Below, one piece after another: positions 11,598 through 22,293 of a stretch of DNA of 64,000 nt (position 1 is its first letter; each line of letters starts with the position of its first letter). The DNA is from Ornithodoros turicata (Eukaryota; Arthropoda; Arachnida; Ixodida; Argasidae): contig NC_088203.1 of NCBI RefSeq assembly GCF_037126465.1, forward strand, positions 94,860,668 to 94,924,667. The letters are read 5' to 3'. The position numbers were made by a program, and so were the translations under genes. The notes under the pieces are model-generated. The model ran no database searches. It saw only the letters and a list, made by a program, of their open reading frames with translations, and had not been told where the DNA came from.

Positions 11598-12460
11598 GCT
11601 AGGGGCGCGTCAAGTAGCCGCTCTGCAGAGCTCGCGTCGCCCACTCTGTCCCTTTCGCTCCAAAGCCTCACCAAAAAAAGAAAAAAAAAAGAGTCTCTTA
11701 AGGGAGTGAATGCATCGGTAGTAAATAACTGACACAGAATGGGGACTGCATTTCGTGCTTTGTTCTTAGAGTCCCAGGTACATAAATCGTGTGCATGAAT
11801 GAAAATGCCTTGAATTAAACCGTCAACCTTTATATGTCGAGTGATGTGAAATCTGGCGACATGCATAGGGCAGAGTTTCCCAAGTAAGAACCTCTATTTT
11901 TTTCCTCTGTGTGGGTGGAAAATTGTTAAGTAAGCCAAGTCATACAGCCTCATTCCATCAATATCACGAAGTGCACATATTTACGTATCGACTGTTGCAT
12001 TCAGGAGGCCATTTGCGAAGTTCAATGACTAATTGCTTCCTGGGAAGTAAATGTCGGGCTTAGAGGACAAAAATTGGGAGTAATTGCAATCTAGGGGACT
12101 AGAAGCTGCAATTACTTCGAATTTTACTCCTTTTTTTTAATCTTATTAGAGTGCTCCGCTGTACGGGTTTTTCAGCCAAGAGAGCGTTGCGCGGGCACGT
12201 GATGTGTGCAAACCACCTCTGGCCCTCTGGGTGTCACTGAATGTTCTTTTCCGTTACTGACGTCTTCGGATCCGGCTGTCTGCAACCTTAAGGAGACTAA
12301 GGTGCAGGTGCGTCCGACCGAAGAAGAGGGTGGAGAGCGCGAGAAGCACTCCGACTCGTGGGCAGGAGCGCCGGGAGCGCCACACTCCGCAAAAGGTGGT
12401 GTCCTCGTTTAGTAAAAAGGAGCGCGCTCCATGCGTTACGGAGCCGCTACTTAATGAGCC
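11598..12460. other. No gene recognised
   Basis: GGGAGTAATTGCAATC at 12078-12093 is repeated (reversed) near 56612-56627, hinting at a dispersed repeat. Nothing else is seen. Confidence 0.45.
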
Positions 12461-12566
12461 CTATGTTAATTGCTATGAAAAAGCGTGCGGTCCGCGCTTT
12501 TCACAAATTAGAAGAGACAATTATCTTTTTGCGCAATGATTGGTCTCCATCGTGTTATGTAGTGAG
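12461..12566. repeat. MITE A right-half fragment, diverged
   Basis: CGCGCTTTTCACAAATTAGA, GCGCAATGATTGGTCTCC and CGTGTTATGTAGTGAG resemble the right arm of the diverged copy at 3.07-3.36 kb. Confidence 0.45.
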
Positions 12567-12639
12567 TTATGTTATGTATCATCGACTTGATATCTCCCGC
12601 TGAAAGGACTTTCCTGCAGTACACAAACTCTGCTCTTCA

Positions 12640-12891
12640 GGTCGCGGACAAGAAACGCTTTCATCAACTCGCAATTATTCAAGATTGGCTCTCAAGACAA
12701 CGCAAACTGCGTACATTGTCAGCAAATTGAAGGCATCGAACACATCCTACTGCATTGCTGTGCATCTGTGCATATGCTGCGGTGCGGGAGAAATACCTTG
12801 GCCATTGCAGGAATTGTACGGTGGATGATGTCCTACATCCCGGTGGCTCTTTCACGTAAAGACACCCCAAAATTCGCGGCCTCGTCTGCTT
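12640..12891 (+). pseudogene. LINE C-terminal knuckle fragment (host of the 12.9 kb insertion)
   Basis: The reading NCVHCQQIEGIEHILLHCC (about 12700-12760) is a C-x2-C...H...C knuckle as found at the end of many LINE proteins. The trace continues in broken frames to 12891, where an RNase H LINE has inserted. A possible continuation (AAQRLRVLLGLLINSGSD) appears beyond the insertion near 13803-13860. Confidence 0.55.
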
Positions 12892-13798
12892 TTGCACCTC
12901 TTCGACCTCAGCCGAACTGTACGGAATCCTTCTGTTTTTACAATATGCGGCCATCTGCGACCCACGGCGATGGGTAGTCTGTACGGACTCCAAGTCAGCT
13001 CTTCGATGCCTGAAAACTGTAGGTCTCCGCGGCTCACTGTCCACACTTGTGATAAATATTCTACGCCTACTGAAGCCCATAACTGCCCACGACCACACCA
13101 TCGCTTTTCAATGGTCATTGCGGAATCTCAGGCAACCACGTTGCCGACGCTGCGCCAGCGGCCGCTCACCACAAGCGCAAGTGCGTCCCGATTGTACTCT
13201 CAAGGGGGGATAGATGGTCCCTTCTTCGTGACTGGGCTGCCTCCTTATCCGTCGAACAATGGCGTCGGGATGTCCCTGTCAGTACGATACTGGGAATGGT
13301 GGACCCAACATTCTCGAGCCGCTTCCCGTCATCGTTACCGCGCGTCATTAAGTCCCTCCTACATCGCTTACGGCTGAATGTTGCCTTTACGCCGTACTAC
13401 CGTTACAAGATAGGGTGTGCCAGCAGCCCCTGTGCCCGGAGTGTGATGTGCCAGCGACCGCAGACCATGTGATCATCGCATGTGCCACTTACAGGAGGAA
13501 GCGTCACTTCTTGGCAAACGACTTTGCGCGGATTGACAGCCGACCCCTTGACCTCAGACTCATTTTGGGACCATGGGACAAACGAAAGCAGATGTCCGTC
13601 TTGCGACCCTTTATCAAATTCCTTGAAACTACCGGACTGATCGACTCCCTCTAAGACCCCGTCACCGTCGTCAGTATCATCCTCATCACCATTCTCTCAT
13701 TTTTCCCCAATAGCAGTGGGGTAGCATTCTGCTCAAAGAGCGGAAGGCATTCCCATATCATCGTCATCATGTATCTCTCTCTCTCTCTCTCCAGGAAT
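12892..13798 (+). mobile_element. RNase H-bearing LINE, 5'-truncated copy 1
   Basis: This copy aligns by eye with the copy ending near 40105, starting at the same string (GCACCTCTTCGACCTCAG) but with different DNA upstream. It encodes an RNase H domain (ELYGILLFLQYA, then VCTDSKSALRCLKTV with the catalytic Asp, then ITAHDHTIAFQW), a C-x2-C...H...C knuckle (CPECDVPATADHVIIAC, near 13435-13485) and the C-terminal block DSRPLDLRLILGPW ... GLIDSL. The 3' UTR ends in a CT dinucleotide run (13771-13791). RNase H removes the RNA strand during element copying; this domain occurs in I, R1, LOA and Ingi-type LINEs. The frame breaks after IAFQW. Confidence 0.8.
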
Positions 13799-14009
13799 CT
13801 GGCGCCGCTCAAAGGCTACGAGTACTGCTCGGGCTTCTCATCAACTCTGGCAGTGACTGATCCAGATCTTGACTTTCAGCCGTGATGTGTTATCTATTCA
13901 TCTGTTATCACATCATCTCATTTCATCCTAGCTATATACAGTCGTGACGCAGCCCACATTCGTGAGGTCAACAACGGCAAGCCGGTTTACGTCACCACCA
14001 CCACCATGT
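13799..14009 (+). repeat. LINE 3' end with GTCGTGACG tail
   Basis: A short C-terminal-like reading (LRVLLGLLINSGSD, then stop at about 13861) is followed by a CATCATCTC-rich 3' UTR and the tail motif GTCGTGACGCAGCCCAC near 13943, ending in a CAC repeat. The same motif follows the LINE fragment at 46.2-46.56 kb and ends one SINE subtype. Confidence 0.5.
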
Positions 14010-14210
14010 TATGTCCCTGTGCCGACTGTGCTGCCTAGGGTTTCCCTGCGTTTTCCTCAGACGCTTTCAGACATATGTCGGCGCAGAGTCCTTTGAAGTC
14101 CGCCCAGGACGTACATTCCCCAGGGCGTCGGTCGTGACGTTGCCCACCTCTGTGAGGCCGACAACGACGAGCCCTTTCACCATCTCCACCACCACCACCA
14201 CCATGTTTCA
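14010..14210 (+). mobile_element. SINE body with GTCGTGACG tail (tail type B)
   Basis: The body (GTTTTCCTCAGACGCTTTC, ATGTCGGCGCAGAG, GTCCGCCCAGGACG) is followed at 14132 by GTCGTGACGTTGCCCACCTC, GAGGCCGACAACGACGAGCC and a CAC repeat (14188-14203). The head is truncated. It directly follows a separate GTCGTGACG tail at 13.94-14.0 kb. Confidence 0.7.
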
Positions 14211-15420
14211 AACGTAGCGGTGCCGAATCCAGGTGCCCGACTGTCGTCTCTCGGCAATTATGCGATGAGGTCAAAAAAGCGGTAGCAGCGCAGCTGTGAC
14301 AAGTAAAAGCTAGCAACTGCTATTGTCTTAAACTGGGCGAGCTGGTGCGTGTGAAAAAAAAAATGGCGATGGGGTCTCTGTGACGCCGCAGTTCCTGTCC
14401 GGTTAGAACCCATAGAAAGCCTCGTTAAACACATTTACAGAACATACCGGAAGCAACAGATTAAACAACGACGGTCGCTCATTGTTTAAATGCTCTTAAA
14501 CAACGCCATAAACGCTTCCTTCCACTAACAGTTCTGGTGTGTGTACGCAGCAGAACTATAAAATATTTACAGCGAGCCATTCAAGACAGCGAAAAAAGAA
14601 AACGTCACACTACCTTCCTGGTACAACAAACGCCCATATTAACGCCCGCGCTACAATCACCACGCGACGCTAACATTTCGAAGACCCCTTTCTCACCCAC
14701 GCAAAAACAAAAGGGACATTGCACACAATTCTCCCCATGTCTCAAGCGAACACTTTTGTTTTCTTCTTCTTCTTCAACTTCCTTTTGTATGTGACCACCC
14801 GCCCCTCCTATTTTTCGAAGCTTCAACAACGGCGAGAGAAAGGAGAGAGATGCCAAGCATTCCAGCGGCCTGAAGCACGCTCTCGTTTGGACTGAGGATC
14901 ACTCCAATAATATGGCCGCTGGCGAATAGCGTTCATTTCCCGTCGACAGTGCTCCGATAATATATTTGCCCCGCCGCTGTTATTCACGGGTTTTAATTAC
15001 CCGCCCTAGGACGACGGCAAGCTACTCCTCATGATACAAAGCGGGAGAGAAGGAACGGGAAAGGGGAATCGACTCTAAGCTTCAACCCGGAAAGGACGAA
15101 AAAAAGGGAGCAAAGGGAAGCAAACCTTGAAAACCTATTTGGAGATTTCTGTACGCACATAGATTGCGACGTGAAGGACTGGAAAATTTCCACGGACATC
15201 CAATTAAAACAAATACGCACATAGTGGGGCTACGCTCTAACCATAGAGGGCGGTGGTGGCAAACATGGAAAGAAAAACAGTCTAACTTAGAACTACCCGG
15301 GGCTTAATCTGTAAGTACCTGTGAATAGTTATAACGCCCTTATGTCTATGCCACAAAATTATTTATGCCTTTAGTCTATGCCACAAAAGTAGGACAAGAA
15401 CCACAAAAGCGAGAAAAGTA
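14211..15420. other. No gene recognised
   Basis: Short opposing frames at 14.5-14.86 kb; no motif or repeat boundary. Confidence 0.5.
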
Positions 15421-15466
15421 GGTTGGTCATGGGCGTGTTATGCCGTGAAGTTCCGTTTCTAGAGTG
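15421..15466. repeat. MITE A right terminus
   Basis: GGTTGGTCATGGGCGTGTTA, TGCCGTGAAGTTCCG and AGAGTG form the right end of the family; the rest is absent. Confidence 0.6.
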
Positions 15467-15499
15467 TTCCACCTTTGCGGAACACAATCTAATAATGAA

Positions 15500-15608
15500 A
15501 GAAAGATGTCGAAAGATGGAAGTCACTGAAAGGTTAGCCAGCTGTCGGACGCGAACCCACATCTTCTGGATTACCGGTCCAGGGCTCTGCCAATTGAGCT
15601 AAGCTAAC
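15500..15608 (-). mobile_element. tRNA-Thr-like SINE (uninterrupted copy)
   Basis: On the minus strand, GTTAGCTTAGCTCAATTGG (box A), the CCGGTAA anticodon loop, and box B GGTTCGCGTCC are followed by GCTAAC closing the acceptor stem, then CAGTGACTTCC and CTTTC. T-stem mismatches argue against a functional tRNA. Confidence 0.7.
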
Positions 15609-15755
15609 ACACGTCCCCAGCGACTTCCAAGGGCGCGTCATCTGAAGGGACAAATCAGCCACTCTCTCTCACTCATCCCCCTTTCACTCTTACATTTTTC
15701 TCACTCATACACACAATCATACGACGGGATGGACGCAAGCGGCATCAGTTGAACA

Positions 15756-15825
15756 TGAGACAATTGATATTCTAAGGCTGGAACATCATGTCTATGGCTA
15801 CAGCCTCAGAACATCAATTGTCTCA
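15756..15825. repeat. 70-bp inverted repeat
   Basis: TGAGACAATTGAT (15756-15768) is complementary to ATCAATTGTCTCA (15813-15825), with an inner AGGCTG/CAGCCT pair. Confidence 0.55.
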
Positions 15826-15920
15826 CAATCTAGTAATTATTATAATGAATTGGGGTAGATTTAACGAAACAGAAGCTAGGAAAGAGCGGCAAGAAAGCAG
15901 GCGAGCTGGTGATAATTGAT

Positions 15921-16050
15921 CTTCATAACGAACCCCGAGACTGGGGGAAAATAACACACCATTATCTGTGTGGGGTAAAATAAACTTTCAGTTGTGTTTG
16001 AAACTCGTGTATTGTGTGTTATTTCCCCAGTCTCAGGGTTCGTTATGAAG
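15921..16050. mobile_element. 130-bp inverted-repeat element
   Basis: CTTCATAACGAACCCCGAGA and GTCTCAGGGTTCGTTATGAAG are inverted arms of about 38 bp, including GGGGAAAATAACACAC/GTGTGTTATTTCCCC. No clear target duplication is seen. Confidence 0.65.
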
Positions 16051-16453
16051 AAGCTAGTATGTGGCCCTGCAGCTCCTTACAAGTAAATTGAGCACACTCT
16101 GAGCCGAGAGATCTTTTAAGTTAGGCTGGTTTCTTTGCACGTTTGCCGATCAACATTGCGACAGTTAAATGCGCTTTACAGTGTCGGGCAGTATATCCGT
16201 CACAGCAGTCACCGTATTTCCGAGAAAGTGTCCTTTACTATGGCCATGCGAACAAGGAGCATGTACAGTCAGTACAGGCAGCCACATCAAGAAGTGACTG
16301 GCCGCTCAACGCGTGGACCTCAAGCTCCCAAACTGTACACCCGGAGTACACCATTACTATCACCACTACTCAGAGTATCGTCTGCAGTGGCTGTCTTTTA
16401 GGTACAGTTTACTGTGCAGCACTTAAAAATGCGGGCGAGGTGATGTATGCTTA
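16051..16453. other. Unrecognised 103-codon frame
   Basis: The plus frame 16143-16454 (starting MPINIATVKCALQ) has no known domain; it could be part of an old exon or chance. Confidence 0.3.
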
Positions 16454-17512
16454 ACGTTGGCAACATGTACCTGATCTCTTTTTGACGACAAACAACAGAC
16501 AAAAACATTGTCTTGTATGGAAAACCGGGGAGAGTTGTCACATTCGCTACTTAAAGAAAACAAAGCGGAGTAGCTGAGCCATTTTCCCGCTCTTTGTTAG
16601 AGACACGACCAACCAGTATCTGAAGAAACTTTCATTGTCATGGAAAGTATGGCGAGGTACACAGAGCACAAGTTTTGTCTCAGTGACGAGTAAGTAAAAA
16701 TGTTCCGTTCTTGCAATTTTCAAATTTTGCACGACACACATTAAAGCTGTAGAGAATTCACGTGTTCGTAATGTTTATTCAACTTTCGGCAACCTTTTCA
16801 CGGATTTGCAACGGAATACGTTCCACAGTTAAGCCCATTGCAGAGATAAAGTGAATGCGGGGGCCGTAGGGGTCGGTTATCCCCTATGAGGTGGGGGTAA
16901 GTTGTCACATGCTTCAACTGGTAGAGCAACTGATAGCGCAGCAAACTATCCGCGAGGAAGTGTTTCGTAGCTTTTTTGGTGCATCGTAGAGATCGTGTAA
17001 TAATTTAGTGGCGCTTTCTACATTTACAATGCAGGTCTAGCAGCCAGTAATGGCTAATTGTCATGAATCTTGTACTGCTAGGACAGACGTGGAAACATAA
17101 AATGTACGGGTCAAGATAACAGGCTCTTCTCTGCTCGCTTAGTGTGTTCTCCATACGCACTTCCAACGGTATTCCATTCGGTACGCCTCCAAAATAAAGG
17201 TTACTAAAAAATGTAACTTAGACAACCTGCCCCGCTACTGAGGCGTATTCTCACACTTGACGACCTCTGCGCAAATGTGCTTTATAAACTGTTTTTTTAA
17301 GAGCCACCTCTATTTTAATATGTGCGCCATGTAGCCAAAAGATCGCACTAATATCCAGCGTTGCATATGGTCTCACCAGCCTGAGGAACTTATTTTCTTC
17401 ACAGCAAGGACGGAAGTAAAAACTGTGACAACTTTCCCCGGTCTCCCTTACTGTTCGTTTCGTGTTTTGTCTGTTTGTCTTTCCCCCAAGCTCCGGGATA
17501 TGTTGCCAACGT
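16454..17512. mobile_element. 1.06-kb DNA element with ~90-bp inverted repeats
   Basis: The left end ACGTTGGCAACATGTACC, then GACAAACAACAGACAAAA and CCGGGGAGAGTTGTCACA, is mirrored at the right by TGTGACAACTTTCCCCGG, GTCTGTTTGTCTTTCCCC and ATATGTTGCCAACGT. The 870-bp interior holds no recognisable transposase. A small relative lies at 5169-5546. The superfamily is not clear. Confidence 0.7.
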
Positions 17513-17749
17513 CCAGCCATACATATCTCAACTAAATAGGCTAAATAGGACAAATGCATACATGCCGCAACGTTTAACGTGTAGCACTTTCGACTTTCGA
17601 AGGGGGATGGCGGGGGGGGGGGGGGGAGCTGACGTGGGGATTTCGAGCGGTCTGCCAGCCTAGATTGGCCGCACGTTGCTTGGGGGAAAGATGAAAGGGG
17701 GTAAGGGGAAGGGGGAAGGCTCACACGTCTGGTTCTACAGGTCCTTGCT

Positions 17750-17850
17750 CTACAACCGACCGTGAGGGCCCACTGCCTTCAGAAAGTTCAGCAGGGCTTT
17801 CTGTACGGACTCGCGGCGCTGGACTTTCGAAGGACCTGCACTTCGGCGAA
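17750..17850 (-). pseudogene. LINE C-terminal fragment
   Basis: The minus strand encodes AGPSKVQRRESVQKALLNFL then KAVGPHGRL and a stop, resembling the final block (LGPW ... ALLxFLxxxGxxxxL) of the other LINE tails. Nothing further upstream is recognised. Confidence 0.5.
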
Positions 17851-18056
17851 GAAGAGACCACTTACATTGATGAGATTCCAGTACGCTGCACCTTTTGCAC
17901 CTGTACTATGATGCGACGTGTAGTTTTATTTAAAAAAAAGAAAGCGGTGGTGCCCTGAAAGTAGAGAAATAGGAGCAAACTGAAACACAAACATACAGTG
18001 ACACACGGAGAGGCCGCGTACAGGACAGTACAATATTTACACATTCACATGTTCAA

Positions 18057-18126
18057 CTACCAGCTCCCGTGGCATAGTGACGCTAGCACGGAATTAAAAA
18101 AAAACAAAAAAAAAACAAAAAAAAAC
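18057..18126 (+). mobile_element. Ruka-like SINE with a large internal deletion
   Basis: The head CCAGCTCCCGTGGCATAGTG is joined directly to the tail end CGCTAGCACGGAATT and an A-rich A5C repeat. The complete copy at 25.0 kb has about 200 bp more in between. Confidence 0.6.
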
Positions 18127-18129
18127 ATG

Positions 18130-19955
18130 TTCAACTTTGCTCTGTAAGTACCGGGGTTTCCTCCTTTGCCGCCCAAAGGACATCTATGAGGACGCTTTCT
18201 CTCATGTGCTCTGTTAGAATCCGTACTACAAGTACCGAGCGACACTAAACCGTGCTTTACCCTCACATTGAGCGCCAAGGTGCACCAAGTACGTTCCCGA
18301 AAGAATTCCCAACCGTTAAAGTACTAGTCTAGAACAATATACGTGTGATAAAGTATACCATAGTAAAATATAATAAAGTATAGAACAATTTCGCCGGAAC
18401 CTTCACAGCGAAGGAAGGGTAATTTCTCAGGCTGAAATCTCCAGTCGGCCAGTTCAGCCATCCGGCATGTATGCTGATCTGCACTGTGAAATTAATTTGG
18501 TTTTTTCCATTAATCAATGTTTGGCTCGTTCCTTTCACAGGCTGATTGATTGAGTGATTGATTGATTCGTTCGTTGATTGATTGAGGCTTAACAATGTAT
18601 CCGTAGTGTTTTGCATTAGTCCTCATAACTGGAGGATATTGTCACATCTTGTAAGCTTTTTGTGTACGTTAACATTTCTCAAAAATGAAATAAGGCACCA
18701 CTATACACCGTTTTCCAGCCAGCTGCACACCCAGCGCTTTTGCTTTCAGCAAAAGCCAGAGAGGAGGAAAGCGCACGAGGGAGGAAGCACGCGGCCCGTG
18801 TGCTTTCCTTCTCTCTGGCTTGTGCGACCAACTGTTTTCAACGTGGCCCCCCGACGAGACAGCGCTGCGCTTTCAATATGGTGCCGTCCACGAGAAAACA
18901 GTGTAACAAGTCCCCCACCATATTGGCTTGGACAAGGGATTTCCATACCCTAGATACCTCATTACTGTAAATAGAAAAACTACGCACCACAAAACGATAA
19001 GGGATATAGACACTGGAGAATCGCCAGTTTTAAGACAAGTTTTAAGAGTCTAGCGTCAACTCTCGAAGACGTTCCTCAAGAACAATGCATCTACAAAACG
19101 AATGGAGAATAGAATTCCGCGCGCATTAAGTGAAACTAGGACACGTACTCTCTGTTGTTCTTCGTGTTTTTCTGTGTTTCCAGGATACTTCCTCATCGTG
19201 GGGGACACTCTTATTCGCTTCTCACTCAATGTCTTCGATAGCAAGAATCCGCGACGCCTCTCTCTCTCTCTGTGCCGAAATTCGTTTTCTGGGACTCATT
19301 ATCAACGTCTTTTCTATTTATATTTTTATTTTTCTCCGAACGGCAGCGTTCCGCGTGACCGAAACTGACAGCAGCGTGGAGGGAGATACCAATGCTAACG
19401 ACACGCCAGCGTCAAGAAGAAGAAGAAGAAAAAAAAAAAAAAAACGTCAGATAAACTATTTTTTGCTTTCTCACGAGAAGTCAGAAAAGGAGGCTGATGA
19501 GGCATCCGTCGCTATCCCAAGGTTACGACAAAGCGATACCGTCGTTTTGCTCGGAAGTATTTGTTAGTTGGGCCGTTCCCCATCGCTGTCCTTCGTCGAT
19601 GGCCTATATTTTAGAACAATCGCGATGTCAGCAGAGTAATCTAGTGCAAGGTAATACAATTCGCGACAGAGGACGTTTTGGCGCTACATGGGTGATTAGA
19701 TCAGATTTTTTTTCTCTTGTTCCCGGTAGTGGCGAGTGCCTAATTTGTCGAGTCCCGCGGAGAAGTACAGTCAAGACTTACTGCGTTTGGCGTAACGCAA
19801 GCCTCGTACTGCTCTCAAGCGAAGCAAACAGACTATGCTGCCTGTTGTTCTGTCAGAGACGATCAGCAATACATTGACAGCCTCGCTATCAGAATGACCT
19901 ATGTCGCAGATAAGCTGCCCTTCTGCTGCCGCTATTTTGAGATTAGTATGAGTAT
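18130..19955. other. No gene recognised
   Basis: It includes a GATT-type repeat (18540-18587), the hairpin at 18.75 kb and an AAG/A run (19419-19444). The frames at 19130-19567 and 19497-19877 are unrecognised. Confidence 0.4.
18752..18824. repeat. Inverted repeat
   Basis: AGCCAGAGAGGAGGAAAGC and GCTTTCCTTCTCTCTGGCT pair almost completely around a 35-base loop. No element family is recognised. Confidence 0.5.
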
Positions 19956-20150
19956 GTTCTTAAGACGGAACTTCAGGGCATAACTATCATCCGAAATGAC
20001 TTCGTTCCCTCCCCCCCCCCCCAATTAGTTGAGAACGGGAGGCCCTTTGTGACGCTTTTTGTGATACAGTTATGCGAAATTGTCACAAGAAGGCGCGCGC
20101 CACGCGCTTGTAACGTTATCATTCTGTGCAAATCATCATCATGTCAGCCA
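19956..20150. mobile_element. MITE A copy, diverged
   Basis: GTTCTTAAGACGGAACTTCA starts it. TTGAGAACGGGAGGCC, GTGACGC and TGTCACAAGAAGGCGCGC follow in family order, with a C run (20010-20022) in the left arm. The right terminus is lost. Confidence 0.6.
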
Positions 20151-21589
20151 GCCCGAGGCGACGGCCCCGTGACAACCACAAAGGCTATCAATCAAACTAA
20201 CCACGTTTGCGCTCTCAGCCACCCGAAACACAGCTGAAATTTCGTGATGCACACTTGTCAGGTTCACGTAACATTACCGATGGAGATGTAGCATTAGTTG
20301 TCGGAACGACCATTCGTCAGCAACACTGGGCATTTTTGCGTGGGAGACATTAGCTAATGAATCAAACGTTACTTTTGCAATCTCTCATAACTAATCACCA
20401 TCAGCAAGCGTTTCTCCTTTCATAGCGCTTCCCGACAACGGGAGCGTTTCTGAATGTGTTGAACGGCCACCAACGATCTCCGATACTGTTTACTAGCAAG
20501 ACGTTCTTGTTGGATCACATTACATATTTCAATGACGACCATGTTTATTCCTGGAAGCATTATGACCCCTCCTCTACATCATTTCCTAAGAACGTATGCG
20601 AAAGTCCGAAAATCTCCCAAATAATAGGTGCGATCCAAGAAGAGCCCCCCGTCCCAGTATGATCCCCGTCCCATGTTTGACAATGTTAATCAATGACATA
20701 TGCTAGGACACACATATACACACACTGTCCCGTGAAAGCGTGGAAGCGACTTCCCATTATCACGCCCGGCCTGATACTTGCAGTATTTCACTCCGCACGG
20801 TATACACTCATCTCACGTGCTATCTCAGGCGCTAGCAGACGCTGTAATACGTTTCGGGGAGAACCGTTTTGTTCCGACGTATCTTAGCGCGACCCCCCGC
20901 TTGAGATGTCAACGTTGGCTTCCTCCGGAGCTTGTTCGCTGTAGCTTATTAGATACAACGAAGCAAAGAAATGTGGCTGCAGCCACGGAACCGGGAAGGT
21001 TCCACTTCTTCTCTCGGTCAAAGTCCATCAATATGGATTTAGACGTTAATTCCCGCTACTCCCGCCACATGTGGCGCGGACGCTGTATGGGACGTGGACC
21101 GAATACACTAGACGCTTTTTTTTTTTTTTTGCGCTCTCGACGACGTCGATACTGGCCAGCTGTTTTAGATACAACGTTGATGCTGTACGTTCGAGTGCGT
21201 ACGAACTTGGCATTCTTCGATGTGACTGTAATGCACTGACGTTATCCTTGAAGAATATGGCACTCCCGTGATTTATCTTCTTCAGGACCATGAGTGCCAG
21301 AGCCTGTCTTGTACCGACGACGACGAAGCGAAAGCTACATAAGCCAAAGAATGACGAACGCGGTTGTTGACATCATAAAAACTTTGTAATCAACAGCAAT
21401 AATACTACGGATAATAATACTGAAGAAAATTTGCAGAGCTTAGATCAGCATCACAGATCCGTACAGTCTGATATTGCTCAACGTATCAATTCCAGAAGTG
21501 TAAACATGTGAAGAAATGCAGGATGACGATGGAGCCAGTTTGCGACTTTGTTGCGACTCCTGCGGGCTCCTGCGTGAACTCTGAACATT
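20151..21589. other. No gene recognised
   Basis: A 153-codon plus frame (20778-21239) crosses a T run at 21117-21130 and has no familiar motif. Confidence 0.4.
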
Positions 21590-21740
21590 CATCTTCATCA
21601 TCACTCACCATCTCCTCCCCCTCAAGCAATGGGATAGGGTGCCGCCTCAGCGGCGAAACATCCCACTACATCATCATTACTTATTTTTTGTTGTTGTTGT
21701 TGCGACTCACATCCACATTTTTTTTCTTTACCACATCACC
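21590..21740 (+). repeat. LINE 3' UTR stem-loop with GTT tail
   Basis: CAATGGGATAGGGTGCCGCC and GGCGAAACATCCCA form the same two-part stem-loop as the LINE ends elsewhere, followed by CATCATCAT and a GTT repeat (21691-21702). The coding part is not recognisable. Confidence 0.55.
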
Positions 21741-21848
21741 ATCATCATGTTGCGGGATCTTTCACCGCAGGCTGCGGTACCCTATCAGTATGGCAACAAT
21801 CGTAAAAAACAGGGACATCGAAATTCAGATCGGCATATAATTCAACTG

Positions 21849-22293
21849 GTCATGAAAAGCGCGAAGAAGTACGGGACGTAAGAGGTGAACACTAGAGTCA
21901 CTAAATAAGCGTAGCTTATTTAGTGACTCTAGTGAACACGAGGCGCTTCGACTGAACTTTATTGTTGACACATAACAGTTTTTAAGCATATCAGGTGATT
22001 TAGTATCCCGTTAACAATCTATGAAGGCCACTTCGCTGTCAGATAATGAGACTGATGAGGAGCTAATACAGTTCAGTTATCTCCTGCTTTTAAAATGTGG
22101 GCTGGAGATAACTATATGAGCTCCCCACCAGCCTCATTATCGGACAGCGAAGTAGCCCTGCTAGATTGTTGACCGGTTACTAAATCACCTGCTATGTTTC
22201 AAAACTGTTGTGTCCAGAATAAAGTTCAGTTGATAGTAGCACCTCGTACTGTGTTCATCTCTTACGTCCAGTCCTTCTTCGCGCTTTTCGTGA
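21849..22293. mobile_element. 445-bp palindromic element
   Basis: The two arms (CATGAAAAGCGCGAAGAAG at the left, its complement at the right) are about 200 bp each and meet at a hairpin (AGTTATCTCC/GGAGATAACT near 22073-22120). The left arm is interrupted at 21893-21931. No coding capacity is seen. The ends do not show a clear target duplication. Confidence 0.75.
21893..21931. mobile_element. 39-bp palindromic insertion with perfect 8-bp duplication
   Basis: TAGAGTCACTAAATAAGC, a 3-base loop GTA, and the exact complement lie between GTGAACAC (21885-21892) and GTGAACAC (21932-21939). The opposite arm of the surrounding palindrome reads GATGAACACAGTACGAGG, with one GTGAACAC-like octamer, and so shows the empty site. 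Confidence 0.9.

Noticed and set aside
14605..14856. Overlapping frames as a host exon
   Set aside because: Frames on both strands are short, low in complexity in places (EEEEE), and have no domain or clear splice context.
22052..22059. CTGATGAG string resembling a hammerhead core
   Set aside because: No GAAA segment, stem II or cleavage triplet follows; similar lone strings at 4138-4145 and 19494-19500 fail for the same reason.
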